NCBI RefSeq assembly: GCF_016863175.1
Contig: NZ_BOOJ01000053.1
Location: forward strand, 1 to 64,000
Length of the DNA stretch: 64,000 nucleotides
Origin: Paraplanobispora siamensis
Lineage (GTDB): Bacteria; Actinomycetota; Actinomycetes; Streptosporangiales; Streptosporangiaceae
Reading direction: 5' to 3'
This document shows positions 53,969-62,680 of this stretch, piece by piece. The notes under the pieces were generated by a model. That model worked only from the letters and a program-made list of their open reading frames with translations. It searched no databases and was not told the DNA's origin. Position 1 is the stretch's first letter; each line of letters opens with the position of its first letter. Position numbers and translations under genes: made by a program.

Positions 53969-54619
53969 GTGCTCTATCGCCTGACCAAGGTCGTCAGCGC
54001 TCCCTTCCTGCACCTTCTGTGGCCGACCAGGGTCACCGGAGCAGAGCACGTCCCCGACTCGGGCCCGGCCATCCTGGCCTCCAACCACCTGTCGGTCCTC
54101 GACTCCACGTTCCTGCCGCTGGTGCTGCACCGCCAGGTGCGCTTCGTCGCCAAGGCCGAGTACTTCACCGGCAACCCCGTCACCGCGGCGTGGATGCGGG
54201 CCACCGGCCAGATCCCCATCGACCGGCAGAGCCCCACCGCCGCCCAGGACATGCTCGACGCCGCCGCCCGGGTGCTCAAGGAGGGCGGGCTGTTCGGCAT
54301 CTACCCCGAGGGCACCCGCTCCCCCGACGGCCGCCTCTACCGGGGCAAGGTCGGGGTCGCCTGGCTGGCCCTGGCCACCGGGGCGCCGGTGATCCCGGTC
54401 GCCATGTCCGGCACCGACAAGGTCCTGCCGATCGGCGCCTCGACCCCCCGGCTCGGCCGGGTGGGGGTGCGCATCGGCGAGCCTCTGAGGTTCACCGGCT
54501 CGGAGACCAGCGCCCGCGACCGGCGCCGGGTGACCGACGAGATCATGACGGCGATCCAGAAACTCTCCGGACAGGAGTACGTCGGAAGCTACGCCCCCGC
54601 CCGCACCCGGACCGGCTGA
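53969..54619 (+). CDS. 1-acyl-glycerol-3-phosphate acyltransferase-like (PlsC) protein
   Basis: A 216-residue PlsC-family enzyme. The acyltransferase HX4D motif is in ASNHLSVLDSTFLP (about 36-49), the substrate motif is YPEGTRSPDGRLYRGK (about 111-126), and VIPVAMSGTDKVLP follows. It transfers an acyl group to lysophosphatidate or a related lipid. No clear membrane helix besides a hydrophobic N-terminus. GTG start with GAGGAG upstream. Confidence 0.92.
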   Translation: MLYRLTKVVSAPFLHLLWPTRVTGAEHVPDSGPAILASNHLSVLDSTFLPLVLHRQVRFVAKAEYFTGNPVTAAWMRATGQIPIDRQSPTAAQDMLDAAARVLKEGGLFGIYPEGTRSPDGRLYRGKVGVAWLALATGAPVIPVAMSGTDKVLPIGASTPRLGRVGVRIGEPLRFTGSETSARDRRRVTDEIMTAIQKLSGQEYVGSYAPARTRTG

Positions 54620-54721
54620 CCCCGCCCGGCTGTTCCCGGAGCCCGCCCCGGCCGGTCCCGCGGGCCGTACGCTCGGATCGGTCTCCTCTGACGAGGGGCT
54701 GCTGGGCTTATTGCGCTCTTC

Positions 54722-54750
54722 CTGACATATGTCCGATTGATCGCTAGGGT
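54722..54750 (+). promoter_or_regulatory. sigma70-type promoter of the PBP gene
   Basis: CTGACA (54722-54727), 17-base spacer, TAGGGT (54745-54750). It puts the transcription start near 54757 and rules out the upstream start codons of the PBP frame. Confidence 0.6.
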
Positions 54751-54820
54751 GAGTCCGCTGAGCGCCCGCCGCGGCGGGCGCCGGTCCAGGGGGCCGGACC
54801 GGACGAACGGGGGTGGCCGA

Positions 54821-56449
54821 GTGCCGAGCGGCAGGACGATCGCGATCGCGTCGGTGAGCGTCGCGCTGGTGGCGGGGGCCGCCGGCGGGGGTGCGTGGTG
54901 GTACCTGCACACCCGCGGCACCCCCCAGGAGACCGCGCAGCGCTTCACGCAGGCCTGGCAGCGCGGCGACCTGGCGGCCATGCGCGCCGAACTGGCCGCG
55001 CCCGACCCCGCCCTCGACCGCGCCTACCAGGACATGCTCAAGGGCTGGGCGGTGGAGAGCACCGCCGTACGGCTGGACTCGGTGCGCGAGACCGGTGACG
55101 ACACCGCCCAGGCCGCCTACACCGCCACGCTGAAGCTGAAGAACGTCGGCGAGTGGAGCTACTCCGGGACCGTGGACCTGGCGGTCGCCGACCGGCACTG
55201 GCGGGTCAGGTGGTCGCCGGCGGCCGTGCACCCCGAGTTCTCCCAGGGGTCCTCCTTCGCGCTGAAGACCAGATGGCCGCAGCGCGCGGCGATCACCGCC
55301 GCCGAGGGCGAGCGCATCGACGGCCCCGACGTCGGCGGCTCGATCCAGCAGCTCGTCGGGTTCCTGGACAAGGCCGGGGACAAGGACCTCAAGAAGCTCG
55401 GATCCTCCTACAAGAAAGGCGACGCCGTCGGCCGCGGCGGCCTGCAGGAGACCTTCCAGCAGCGCCTGGCGGGCACGCCCAGCACCGAGATCCAGATCGT
55501 CGGCTCCGACAAGAAGGCCGAGACCGTCGGCACGATCGAGGGCGAGGCGGGCGAGCCGCTGCAGACCACCCTGGACCTGCGGGTCCACCGGGCCGCGGTC
55601 AGCGCGGTACGCGACCTGAAGCAGACCGCCTCGATGGTGGTGATCAGGCCCTCCACCGGCGAGATCCTGTCGGTGGTCAACAACCGGGGCGGCTTCAACC
55701 GCGCCCTGGACGGCGCCTACCCACCCGGGTCCACCTTCAAGGCGATCACCGCCGTCGGCCTGCTGGAGGCCGGGCTGGAGCCCGGCTCCCGGGTCACCTG
55801 CCCCAAGGACGTCAATGTCGGCGGCCTGCCGATCCGCAACTCCAACCACTCGGCCTACGGCTCGGTCACCTTCTCCGACTCCTTCGCCCATTCGTGCAAC
55901 ACCACCTTCGCCCCGCTGACCAAGGAGCACCTGGACGCCGACGAGCTGGTGCGCACGGCGGAGCTGTTCGGCTTCAACAAGCAGCTCAGCATCGGCGTCC
56001 CGGTGGCCAAGGGGAGCTTCCCCCGCGCCGAGAGCGACGCCGAGCTGGCCGCCGAGTCCTTCGGCCAGGGGCGGATCACCGCCAGCCCGCTGCTGATGGC
56101 CTCGGCCGCCGCCGCGTTCGCCGACGGCACCTGGCGGCCGCCGACCCTGGTCCCCTCCATCGAGCAGCGCAACGAGCCGCAGGAGCTGCCCGAGGGGGTC
56201 ACGACCGCGATGCGGCAGATGATGTCGGCGGTGGTCACCAAGGGCACCGCCAAGGACGCGGGCCTGCCGTCCGGCACCCGCGGCAAGACCGGCACCGCCG
56301 AGTTCGGCCCGGCCGGCGACCTGAAGACCCACGCCTGGTTCATGGGCTACCGGGACGACCTGGCCTTCGCGGTGATCGTCGAGGAGGGCGAGGGAGGCGG
56401 TACGGTCGCCGCCCCGGTGGCGGCGGACTTCCTGCGCGCCCTGGGATGA
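54821..56449 (+). CDS. MecA_N-type penicillin-binding protein (transpeptidase)
   Basis: A 542-residue class B PBP. It has a membrane anchor at about 6-28 (TIAIASVSVALVAGAAGGGAWWYL) and an NTF2-like MecA N-terminal domain (about 33-150: TPQETAQRFTQAWQRGDLAAM). The transpeptidase domain has SxxK at Ser304-Lys307 (PPGSTFK), SxN at 358-360 (SCN) and KTG at 489-491 (GKTGTAEF). It crosslinks peptidoglycan outside the membrane; proteins with the MecA_N domain can be less beta-lactam sensitive. GTG 54821 chosen from the promoter position and a GGGGGTGG upstream. Confidence 0.93.
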   Translation: MPSGRTIAIASVSVALVAGAAGGGAWWYLHTRGTPQETAQRFTQAWQRGDLAAMRAELAAPDPALDRAYQDMLKGWAVESTAVRLDSVRETGDDTAQAAYTATLKLKNVGEWSYSGTVDLAVADRHWRVRWSPAAVHPEFSQGSSFALKTRWPQRAAITAAEGERIDGPDVGGSIQQLVGFLDKAGDKDLKKLGSSYKKGDAVGRGGLQETFQQRLAGTPSTEIQIVGSDKKAETVGTIEGEAGEPLQTTLDLRVHRAAVSAVRDLKQTASMVVIRPSTGEILSVVNNRGGFNRALDGAYPPGSTFKAITAVGLLEAGLEPGSRVTCPKDVNVGGLPIRNSNHSAYGSVTFSDSFAHSCNTTFAPLTKEHLDADELVRTAELFGFNKQLSIGVPVAKGSFPRAESDAELAAESFGQGRITASPLLMASAAAAFADGTWRPPTLVPSIEQRNEPQELPEGVTTAMRQMMSAVVTKGTAKDAGLPSGTRGKTGTAEFGPAGDLKTHAWFMGYRDDLAFAVIVEEGEGGGTVAAPVAADFLRALG

Positions 56450-56630
56450 CCACCCGGACCACAGCCCCGCATCCGGTACGTCACCCTTGATCCACGCTGA
56501 CCGCGGCCTTCCGCCCGCCGCGTCGCCTCCGATCCCGGGTCACGGTCCTCCACTCGGCGCGCCGGCTTCGATCCAGCGGGGTCACGGCCCTGCTCCCGCC
56601 GCGCCACCGCGGAACGCCCCCGCAGAGACG

Positions 56631-57803
56631 TCACCGGCCGGCGAGGATCTCCTCCACCGCGTCGGCCGCCACCGGAGCCCCGCCCGCGGCCGTCATCTCC
56701 CGCCGCATCCAGGCCAGCCGCTCGCGGACGCGCTCGTCGGCGGCCACGCTCTCCACGGCGCCCCACAGCCTCTCCGCGGTGACCTCCTCCGGCGGCAGCA
56801 CCGTGCCCAGGCCCAGTTCGGCGATGCGGTCGGCGTTGGCCCGCTGCTCGGCCATCTGCGGCACCGCGACCAGCGGCACCTCGAAGTGCAGGCCCTCCAT
56901 CGTGCCGCCCATCCCGGCGTGCGTGACGAACGCCCGCGCGTGCCGCAGCACGGCGAGCTGCGGCGCCTGCCGGTGCACCTCGACGTTGGGCGGCACCGGT
57001 CCCAGCGCCTCCCGGTCCATCTCGCCCACGGCCAGGACGACCTGCCAGGGCCGGTCCGCCGCCGCGCGCAGCACGGTGCGGTAGAAGTCGGGCCGGTCGT
57101 TGTAGGCGGTGCCGAGCGAGACCAGCGCCACCGGGAGATCTCCGGAGGGTTTCCACCCGCCCTGGTAGGAGCGCTCGGACAGGGCCGGGCCGACGAAGGC
57201 GTAGCGGTCGGTGAAGGTCTCACCGGCGTACTGGAAGGCGCGCGGCAGCATCACCAGCCTGAGCGCGGCCGTGTCGCCCCGCATGAAGCCCTCCAGCCCG
57301 CCGAACCCCTGCTCCCGCAGGAAGCGGCCCAGCCGGACGGCCATGAGCAGGAAGCGCGGGCTCAGCGGGTTGACCGTCGTGTACTTCGTACTCATCGACC
57401 AGTGCTCGTTGCTGACCAGGTTGGGCCAGGTCTCCACCGCGGGGACCCCCCACCGCCCGGCCAGGATCCGCCCCCACCAGCACATCGGGCCGTCGTGGAC
57501 CACCAGGTCGGGGCGCTCGCCGCCCTCCAGCTGCGCGAGCATCGCCTTCGTCTCGTCGAGCAGCAGGCCCATGGCCCGGACGAGTTCCCTGCCGTGCATC
57601 TGCGGCACCTTCAGGTCACCGCGCCCCTCCCAGGTGGAGGTGACCGGGACGACTTCGGCGCCGGTCTCGGCGACGCGTCCGGCGAACGCCGCCGTGGTGG
57701 CGTAGGTGACCCTGTGGCCGCGCCGTACGAGCTCGGCGGCGAGCCCCAGCATGGGGTTGACGTGCCCGGCGCCGACGGGGGCGAAGAACGCAACGGTTGC
57801 CAT
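56631..57803 (-). CDS. MGT-type (macrolide) UDP-glycosyltransferase
   Basis: A 390-residue GT-B glycosyltransferase of family GT1. The N-terminal domain starts FFAPVGAGHVNPMLGLAAELVRRGH. The sugar-nucleotide motif is FVTHAGMGGTMEGLHFEVPLVAVPQMAEQRANADRI, where the usual HxGxxS/T pattern is HAGMGGT. It resembles OleD/Mgt enzymes, which glucosylate and inactivate macrolides, or glycosylate other small aglycones. It is divergent from a TetR gene, with a palindrome overlapping the start codon. No ribosome site precedes the ATG, so translation is probably leaderless. Confidence 0.93.
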   Translation of the reverse strand: MATVAFFAPVGAGHVNPMLGLAAELVRRGHRVTYATTAAFAGRVAETGAEVVPVTSTWEGRGDLKVPQMHGRELVRAMGLLLDETKAMLAQLEGGERPDLVVHDGPMCWWGRILAGRWGVPAVETWPNLVSNEHWSMSTKYTTVNPLSPRFLLMAVRLGRFLREQGFGGLEGFMRGDTAALRLVMLPRAFQYAGETFTDRYAFVGPALSERSYQGGWKPSGDLPVALVSLGTAYNDRPDFYRTVLRAAADRPWQVVLAVGEMDREALGPVPPNVEVHRQAPQLAVLRHARAFVTHAGMGGTMEGLHFEVPLVAVPQMAEQRANADRIAELGLGTVLPPEEVTAERLWGAVESVAADERVRERLAWMRREMTAAGGAPVAADAVEEILAGR

Positions 57804-57830
57804 ACCTACGTATTATAATACGCAGGTATG
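57801..57830. promoter_or_regulatory. 30-bp operator with bidirectional -10
   Basis: A 30-bp inverted repeat with one mismatched pair: arms CATACCTACGTATTA (57801-57815) and the complementary right arm to 57830. Its centre TATTATAATA contains TATAAT on both strands, and the left end is the glycosyltransferase start codon itself. A TetR dimer here would shut both genes. Confidence 0.8.
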
Positions 57831-57844
57831 AAAAAGGGAGGGGT

Positions 57845-58441
57845 ATGCCGAAAATAGTTGATCACGATGAACGGCGCCGGCACATCACCGAGGCCGTGCT
57901 GCGCATCGCGGGCCGCCACGGGCCCGATCGCGCGACACTGCGCGACATCGCCGTCGAGGCGGGCATCTCGCTCGGAGCCGTGCAGCACTACTTCCGCAGC
58001 AAGGAGGAGCTGCTCCGGCACGTGGTCGGCCACCTGGGCGAGCAGGTCACCGCACGGATCATGACCAGGGTCGGCGACCTCGGCGACGTCTCCGCGCTCT
58101 CCTTCCTGGAGGCCATGGCCGTGGAGATCCTGCCGCTGGACGCCCGCCGCCGGGCCGAGCGCCGGGTCGCCCAGGCGTTCGGCGTCCGCGCCCCGGACCT
58201 CCCGGAACTGATCGAGCCCCTGCGCGAGGGCTACGACTGGGTGCGCGACCACGTCGCCGAGCTGATCCGCCAGGCCCAGGGCACCGGCGAGCTACGGCCC
58301 GAGCTGGACGCCGAGTGCGAGTCGATCGCACTGCTGGCCATGATCGACGGCCTGTCCTCCGACATCCTGATCGGCGTGCGCGACCCCGGCCGGGCCGTGG
58401 AGATCGTGCGCTACCACCTGAACCGGCTGGCGGCCCGGTAG
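57845..58441 (+). CDS. TetR-family regulator of the glycosyltransferase
   Basis: A 198-residue TetR protein. HTH is at about 8-52 (RRRHITEAVLRIAGRHGPDRATLRDIAVEAGISLGAVQHYFRSKEELL), close to the BetI-like TetR_C group in its C-terminal part (ECESIALLAMIDGLSSDILIG). ATG 57845 has GGGAGGGG directly upstream. It is divergent from the glycosyltransferase; a drug-inducible resistance switch is the natural reading, but the inducer is unknown. Confidence 0.93.
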   Translation: MPKIVDHDERRRHITEAVLRIAGRHGPDRATLRDIAVEAGISLGAVQHYFRSKEELLRHVVGHLGEQVTARIMTRVGDLGDVSALSFLEAMAVEILPLDARRRAERRVAQAFGVRAPDLPELIEPLREGYDWVRDHVAELIRQAQGTGELRPELDAECESIALLAMIDGLSSDILIGVRDPGRAVEIVRYHLNRLAAR

Positions 58442-58513
58442 GCCCGCCGGCGGGCCGGTCCCGGGGCGCCGCGCCGCCGCGGGGACAGCGCCGCGCCATC
58501 GCGGGAACGGCGG

Positions 58514-58570
58514 TCACAGGGACAGCGTCACGGCATCACAGGGACAGCGTCACGGCATCACAGGGGCAGT
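58514..58570. repeat. 22-bp tandem repeat, about 2.6 copies
   Basis: Units start at 58514, 58536 and 58558 (TCACAGGGACAGCGTCACGG core). The third copy is partial and forms the 3' end of the DUF3040 gene. It fills the convergent gap between the TetR and DUF3040 genes. Confidence 0.85.
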
Positions 58571-58851
58571 GCGGCGGCGTCGTGGCGCAGGACCATGACG
58601 AGCAGGGTCGCGATGAGGGTGGCGATGAGCAGCCAGCTGATCATGATGACGACCGTCGAGCGGCGCGGGCGCCGGCGGGTCCGCCTGCGGTCCTCGTCCG
58701 CGGCGTCGGTCCGCCGTCTGCGGCGGCCGTTCTCCCGTCTCTGGACGCGTTCGTTGAACGATTCCAGCCGCGCGGCCAGACGCGGGTCCTCATCACTGAG
58801 ATGGCGCTCGATCTGAAGCAGCATTCGCTCCTCGTCTTGCGACCAGGCCAT
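58558..58851 (-). CDS. DUF3040 family membrane protein
   Basis: A 97-residue protein. The N-terminal helix MAWSQDEERMLLQIERHLSDEDPRLAARL is the DUF3040 signature (usually MPLSxxEQRxLxxIEr). A very basic Arg-rich linker and one membrane helix at about 67-90 follow. Function unknown; found throughout actinobacteria. ATG 58851 has GGGGAGG eight bases upstream; longer upstream starts are rejected. Confidence 0.85.
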   Translation of the reverse strand: MAWSQDEERMLLQIERHLSDEDPRLAARLESFNERVQRRENGRRRRRTDAADEDRRRTRRRPRRSTVVIMISWLLIATLIATLLVMVLRHDAAALPL

Positions 58852-59080
58852 GCCGCACCTCCCCGGGACGCAAGGCGTGTGCCGACGTTCTGCCCAATCG
58901 TGAAGATCGTTATCCGTTTCGAGGGCTCCCATTTACCACTTCTTTTGACGGCGGCCACACCGCCCGGCCCACGGGATTCTCGCTACGGTCACCGACGGGT
59001 GATTGATGTTCACAAAGGGTATTAACGGCCTCGATGTGTCGATCCGTCACATCACTATCCAAGCCACAACGGGGGAAACC

Positions 59081-59200
59081 GTGGCAGAGAAAAAGAAGCC
59101 CGCCAAGTCCTCAGGAAAACAGAAGAAGGCCGCGATCAAGGCCAACCGCCAGGCCAAGCAGGCCAAGCAGGCCGGCAGGCGTCCCGACACCACCGAGTGA
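59081..59200 (+). CDS. 39-residue Lys/Ala-rich small protein
   Basis: GTG at 59081 with GGGGGAAA just upstream opens a 39-codon frame: MAEKKKPAKSSGKQKKAAIK, then ANRQAKQAKQAGRRPDTTE. It is strongly basic, predicted helical at 16-33 with an alternating KQA/RQA pattern, and ends in a polar tail. It could be a nucleic-acid-binding or ribosome-associated peptide; no family is recognised. The ribosome site and amino-acid composition favour a real gene. Confidence 0.55.
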   Translation: MAEKKKPAKSSGKQKKAAIKANRQAKQAKQAGRRPDTTE

Positions 59201-59236
59201 CAGCCGCAGTGACGGCCGCAGTGACATCCACAGTGA
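59201..59236 (+). repeat. 12-bp tandem repeat after the small basic gene
   Basis: Three consecutive 12-base units ending in CAGTGA (59201-59212, 59213-59224, 59225-59236), starting immediately after the stop codon of the 39-residue gene. Confidence 0.7.
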
Positions 59237-59331
59237 CACCGCGGCGGCTCCGTCCGGCCCGGCGGGCGCACGATCCGCCCGGGAACGCCGTCGCCGCGCG
59301 CAACGGCCCCGCCCGCCGCTGAAGTGATCCA

Positions 59332-59369
59332 TGATCGGGCGGCCGGGGCACCTTCCGGCCGCCCGATCA
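59332..59369 (+). terminator. 15-bp hairpin directly before the tricorn gene
   Basis: TGATCGGGCGGCCGG / CCGGCCGCCCGATCA, a perfect 15-bp stem with an eight-base loop. It ends only a base or two before the GGAG of the tricorn protease gene. It may terminate upstream transcription or mask the ribosome site. The left arm shares 14 bases with the 38-bp repeat at 43611. Confidence 0.7.
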
Positions 59370-59381
59370 CGGAGTGACACG

Positions 59382-62300
59382 ATGTCCGCCTACCTGCGCT
59401 TCCCGACGATCTTCGGTGACGTCGTCGTCTTCGCCGCCGAGGACGACCTGTGGATGGTGCCCGCCTCCGGCGGGCGGGCCTTCCGGCTCACCGCGGGCGT
59501 GGCCGAGGCGGGCTACCCCCGCTTCTCCCCGCGCGGCGACCAGCTGGCCTTCGCCGGTCGCGAGGAGGGGCCGGAGGAGGTCTACGTGATGCCCGCCGAC
59601 GGGGGTTCGGCCCGGCGCGTCACCTATCACGGGGTCCGCTCCACGGTCACCGGCTGGGACCCCGACGGGGCGATCGTGTACGCCAGCGACGAGGGCCAGC
59701 CCTTCGAGGGCCAGCGGTGGCTGCACCGGGTCCTGCCGCACGGCGTGCCCGAGCGCCTGCCGTACGGCCCGGCCAACACCGTCTCGTACGGCCCGCAGAT
59801 CGTGATCGGCCGCAACACCGCCGACCCGGCCCGCTGGAAGCGCTACCGCGGCGGCACCGTCGGCGACCTGTGGATCGGCACCGGGCAGGACTTCCGGCGG
59901 CTGATCGCACTGCCGGGCAACCTCGCCTCCCCCTGCTGGGCGGGAGACCGCGTCTACTTCATCTCCGACCACGAGGAGATCGGCAACGTCTACTCCTGCA
60001 CGGCCGACGGCGGGGACCTGCGCCGCCACACCGACCACCGCGACTACTACGCCCGCAACCTGTCCGGCGACGGCCGCAGGCTGGTCTACCACGCCGGAGG
60101 CGAGCTCTATCTCATCGAGGACGGGGACCCGCGCCACGTCCCGGTGAGCCTGCGCAGCTCGCGCACCCAGCGCAACCGCCGCTTCGTCGCGGCAGCGAGC
60201 TTCCTCGACAGCGCCACCCTCAGCCCCGACGGCAGCGGGCTGGCGATCACCACCCGCGGCAAGGCCTTCTCCTTCGCCGCCTGGGAGGGCCCGGTCCGCC
60301 AGCACGGCTCCTCCTCCGGCGTCCGATACCGGCTGCTGACCTGGCTCAACGACGGAGAACGGCTGATCACCGCGGCCAGCGACGAGGGCGACCGCGAGGT
60401 CCTGACCGTGATCCCCGCCGACGGCGTCGCCCCGCCGGTGCGGCTCGACCACCTCGACACCGGCCGGGTCACCTCCCTGGAGGTCTCCCCCAAGGCCGAC
60501 CTGGTCGCGATCACCAACCACCGCAACCAGCTGCTCCTGGTCGACCTGGCCGCCGACCCGGTCACGGCGGCCGTGGCCGACTCCAGCCGGTTCGGCGCGA
60601 TCGACGACCTCGCCTGGTCCCCCGACGGCCGCTGGCTCGCCTACGCCTTCCCCGACACGGCGCAGACCGCGGCGATCAAGCTGTACCGGGTGGAGACCGG
60701 GGAGACCTTCCGCGCCACCCGCCCCGTCCTGGAGGACCACTCCCCCGCCTTCGACCCCGGCGGGAAGTACCTCTACTTCATCGGGCAGCGCGTCTTCAAC
60801 CCCGTCTACGACGAGCTCCAGTTCGACCTGGGCTTCCCGCTCGGCTCGCGTCCCTACGCCATCGCGCTGCGCAGGGACGTCGGCTCCCCGTTCGTGCCGG
60901 AGCCCCGGCCGCTGGACGGCGATGACGACGACGATGACGAGGACGTCGAGTTCGTCGTCGACACCGACGGCATCGAGGACCGGATCGTCGTCTTCCCCGT
61001 CCCCGAGTGCCGCTACGACGCCATCGCCGGGATCAAGGGCAAGGCCGTCTACCTCACCTTCCCCGTCGAGGGGGCGCTGGGCGACGAGTACGCCGAGTCC
61101 TCCGACGGCACCCTGCACCTCTACGACTTCGCCAAGCAGAAGCACGAGGTCCTCACCGGGGACGTGTCGGAGTTCCGGATCGGCCGCGACGGCACGACCA
61201 TGCTCTACCGGTCGGACAACCGGCTGCGGGTGGTCAAGGCGGGCGAGGTGCCCGACGAGGAGGGGGCCGACCGGGCCGGCGGATGGATCGACCTGTCCCG
61301 GGTGAAGGTGTCGGTCTGCCCGGAGACCGAGTGGCGGCAGATGTTCCGCGAGGCCTGGCGGCTGCAGCGGGAGAACTTCTGGACCGAGGACATGGCCGGG
61401 GTCGACTGGGACGGCGTCTACGAGCGCTACCTGCCCCTGGTGGACAAGGTGACCACCCGCGGCGAGTTCTCCGACCTGCTGTGGGAGCTGCTGGGCGAGC
61501 TGGGCACCTCCCACGCCTACGAGAGCGGCGGCGCCTACCGCGCCCGCCCGCACTACCGGCAGGGCAAGCTGGGCGCCGACCTCGTCTTCGAGAACGGCGT
61601 GTACCGCATCACCCGCATCGTCGACGGCGACCGCTGGGACCCCGAGTCCACCTCCCCGCTCAACCGCCTGGGGCTGGACGTACGGCCGGGCGACGCGATC
61701 CTGGCCGTCAACGGCCTCCCGGTCGGCCTGTCGACGGGCCCGGACCAACTCCTGGTCAACCAGGCCGACCAGGAGGTCCAGCTCACCGTCGGCCGCGGCG
61801 AGGAGAAGCGGACCGTCGTCGTCGGGGCGATCTCCGACGAGCGGCCGGGCCGCTACCGCGACTGGGTACGGGCCAACCGCGCCCGCTGCCACGAGCGCAG
61901 CGACGGGCGCATCGGTTACCTGCACATCCCCGACATGGGGCCCGAGGGCTACGCCGAGTTCCACCGCGGCTTCCTGGCCGAGTACGACCGCCAGGGGCTT
62001 ATCGTGGACGTGCGCTTCAACGGCGGCGGCCACGTCTCCTCGCTGCTGCTGGAGAAGCTGGCCCGGCGCCGCCTGGGCTACAACTTCCCCCGCTGGGGCG
62101 TGCCGGAGCCCTACCCCGACGAGTCGCCGCGCGGCCCGATGGTCGCCGTCACCAACGAGTGGGCCGGCTCCGACGGCGACATCTTCAGCCACACCTTCAA
62201 GCTGCTGGGCCTGGGCCCGTTGATCGGCAAGCGCACCTGGGGCGGCGTGATCGGGATCTGGCCCCGGCACCGGCTGGCCGACGGGACGGTCACCACCCAG

Positions 62301-62561
62301 CCGGAGTTCTCCTTCGCCTTCGACGACGTGGGCTGGAAGGTGGAGAACTACGGCACCGACCCCGACATCGAGGTGGACATCACCCCGCAGGACTACGCCG
62401 CGGGCGTCGACACACAGCTGGAGAAGGCGATCGACGTCGCCCTCCAGCGCCTGGTCACCCACCCGCCGCACACGCCGGACCTGACCGCCCGGCCGCGGCT
62501 GTCGGTGCCGCCGAAGCCGGTCGCGCACGAGGACGGGCCGGCCGCGGACCCGGCCGGATGA
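59382..62561 (+). CDS. tricorn protease homologue
   Basis: A 1059-residue tricorn-type protease. An N-terminal six-bladed and a following seven-bladed beta-propeller (about 1-670, WD40/PD40-like repeats such as DQLAFAGREEGPEEVYVM) gate the chamber. A C1 mixed domain, a PDZ domain (about 755-830: LGLDVRPGDAILAVNGLPVG) and a C-terminal S41 domain follow. Catalytic residues are Ser710-His711 (GTSHAYE), nucleophile Ser930 (NEWAGSDGD) and Glu988; the spacings of 219 and 58 residues equal those of Thermoplasma tricorn. An acidic stretch at about 513-521 (GDDDDDDED) is a linker. It degrades proteasome-size peptides in the cytoplasm. ATG 59382 has GGAG eight bases upstream. Confidence 0.96.
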   Translation: MSAYLRFPTIFGDVVVFAAEDDLWMVPASGGRAFRLTAGVAEAGYPRFSPRGDQLAFAGREEGPEEVYVMPADGGSARRVTYHGVRSTVTGWDPDGAIVYASDEGQPFEGQRWLHRVLPHGVPERLPYGPANTVSYGPQIVIGRNTADPARWKRYRGGTVGDLWIGTGQDFRRLIALPGNLASPCWAGDRVYFISDHEEIGNVYSCTADGGDLRRHTDHRDYYARNLSGDGRRLVYHAGGELYLIEDGDPRHVPVSLRSSRTQRNRRFVAAASFLDSATLSPDGSGLAITTRGKAFSFAAWEGPVRQHGSSSGVRYRLLTWLNDGERLITAASDEGDREVLTVIPADGVAPPVRLDHLDTGRVTSLEVSPKADLVAITNHRNQLLLVDLAADPVTAAVADSSRFGAIDDLAWSPDGRWLAYAFPDTAQTAAIKLYRVETGETFRATRPVLEDHSPAFDPGGKYLYFIGQRVFNPVYDELQFDLGFPLGSRPYAIALRRDVGSPFVPEPRPLDGDDDDDDEDVEFVVDTDGIEDRIVVFPVPECRYDAIAGIKGKAVYLTFPVEGALGDEYAESSDGTLHLYDFAKQKHEVLTGDVSEFRIGRDGTTMLYRSDNRLRVVKAGEVPDEEGADRAGGWIDLSRVKVSVCPETEWRQMFREAWRLQRENFWTEDMAGVDWDGVYERYLPLVDKVTTRGEFSDLLWELLGELGTSHAYESGGAYRARPHYRQGKLGADLVFENGVYRITRIVDGDRWDPESTSPLNRLGLDVRPGDAILAVNGLPVGLSTGPDQLLVNQADQEVQLTVGRGEEKRTVVVGAISDERPGRYRDWVRANRARCHERSDGRIGYLHIPDMGPEGYAEFHRGFLAEYDRQGLIVDVRFNGGGHVSSLLLEKLARRRLGYNFPRWGVPEPYPDESPRGPMVAVTNEWAGSDGDIFSHTFKLLGLGPLIGKRTWGGVIGIWPRHRLADGTVTTQPEFSFAFDDVGWKVENYGTDPDIEVDITPQDYAAGVDTQLEKAIDVALQRLVTHPPHTPDLTARPRLSVPPKPVAHEDGPAADPAG

Positions 62562-62680
62562 CGGGCCCGGCGCATAACCGGCCCTGATAGGGGCGGGCGC
62601 GCCCGGATAGGGGTTGGGAGGTTGCGGGGGACGTCCCACTGTGGAAGCCGACCGATCTTCCCCCACCCTTCGGAGAGGCC

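Noticed and set aside
53637-53984. Small plus-strand frame before the acyltransferase
   Set aside because: No ribosome site, composition unlike a protein, and it runs through a strong terminator hairpin; better explained as RNA or leader.
59367-62666. Long minus-strand frame opposite the tricorn gene
   Set aside because: Low-complexity antisense shadow; the plus strand encodes a complete tricorn protease with all catalytic residues.
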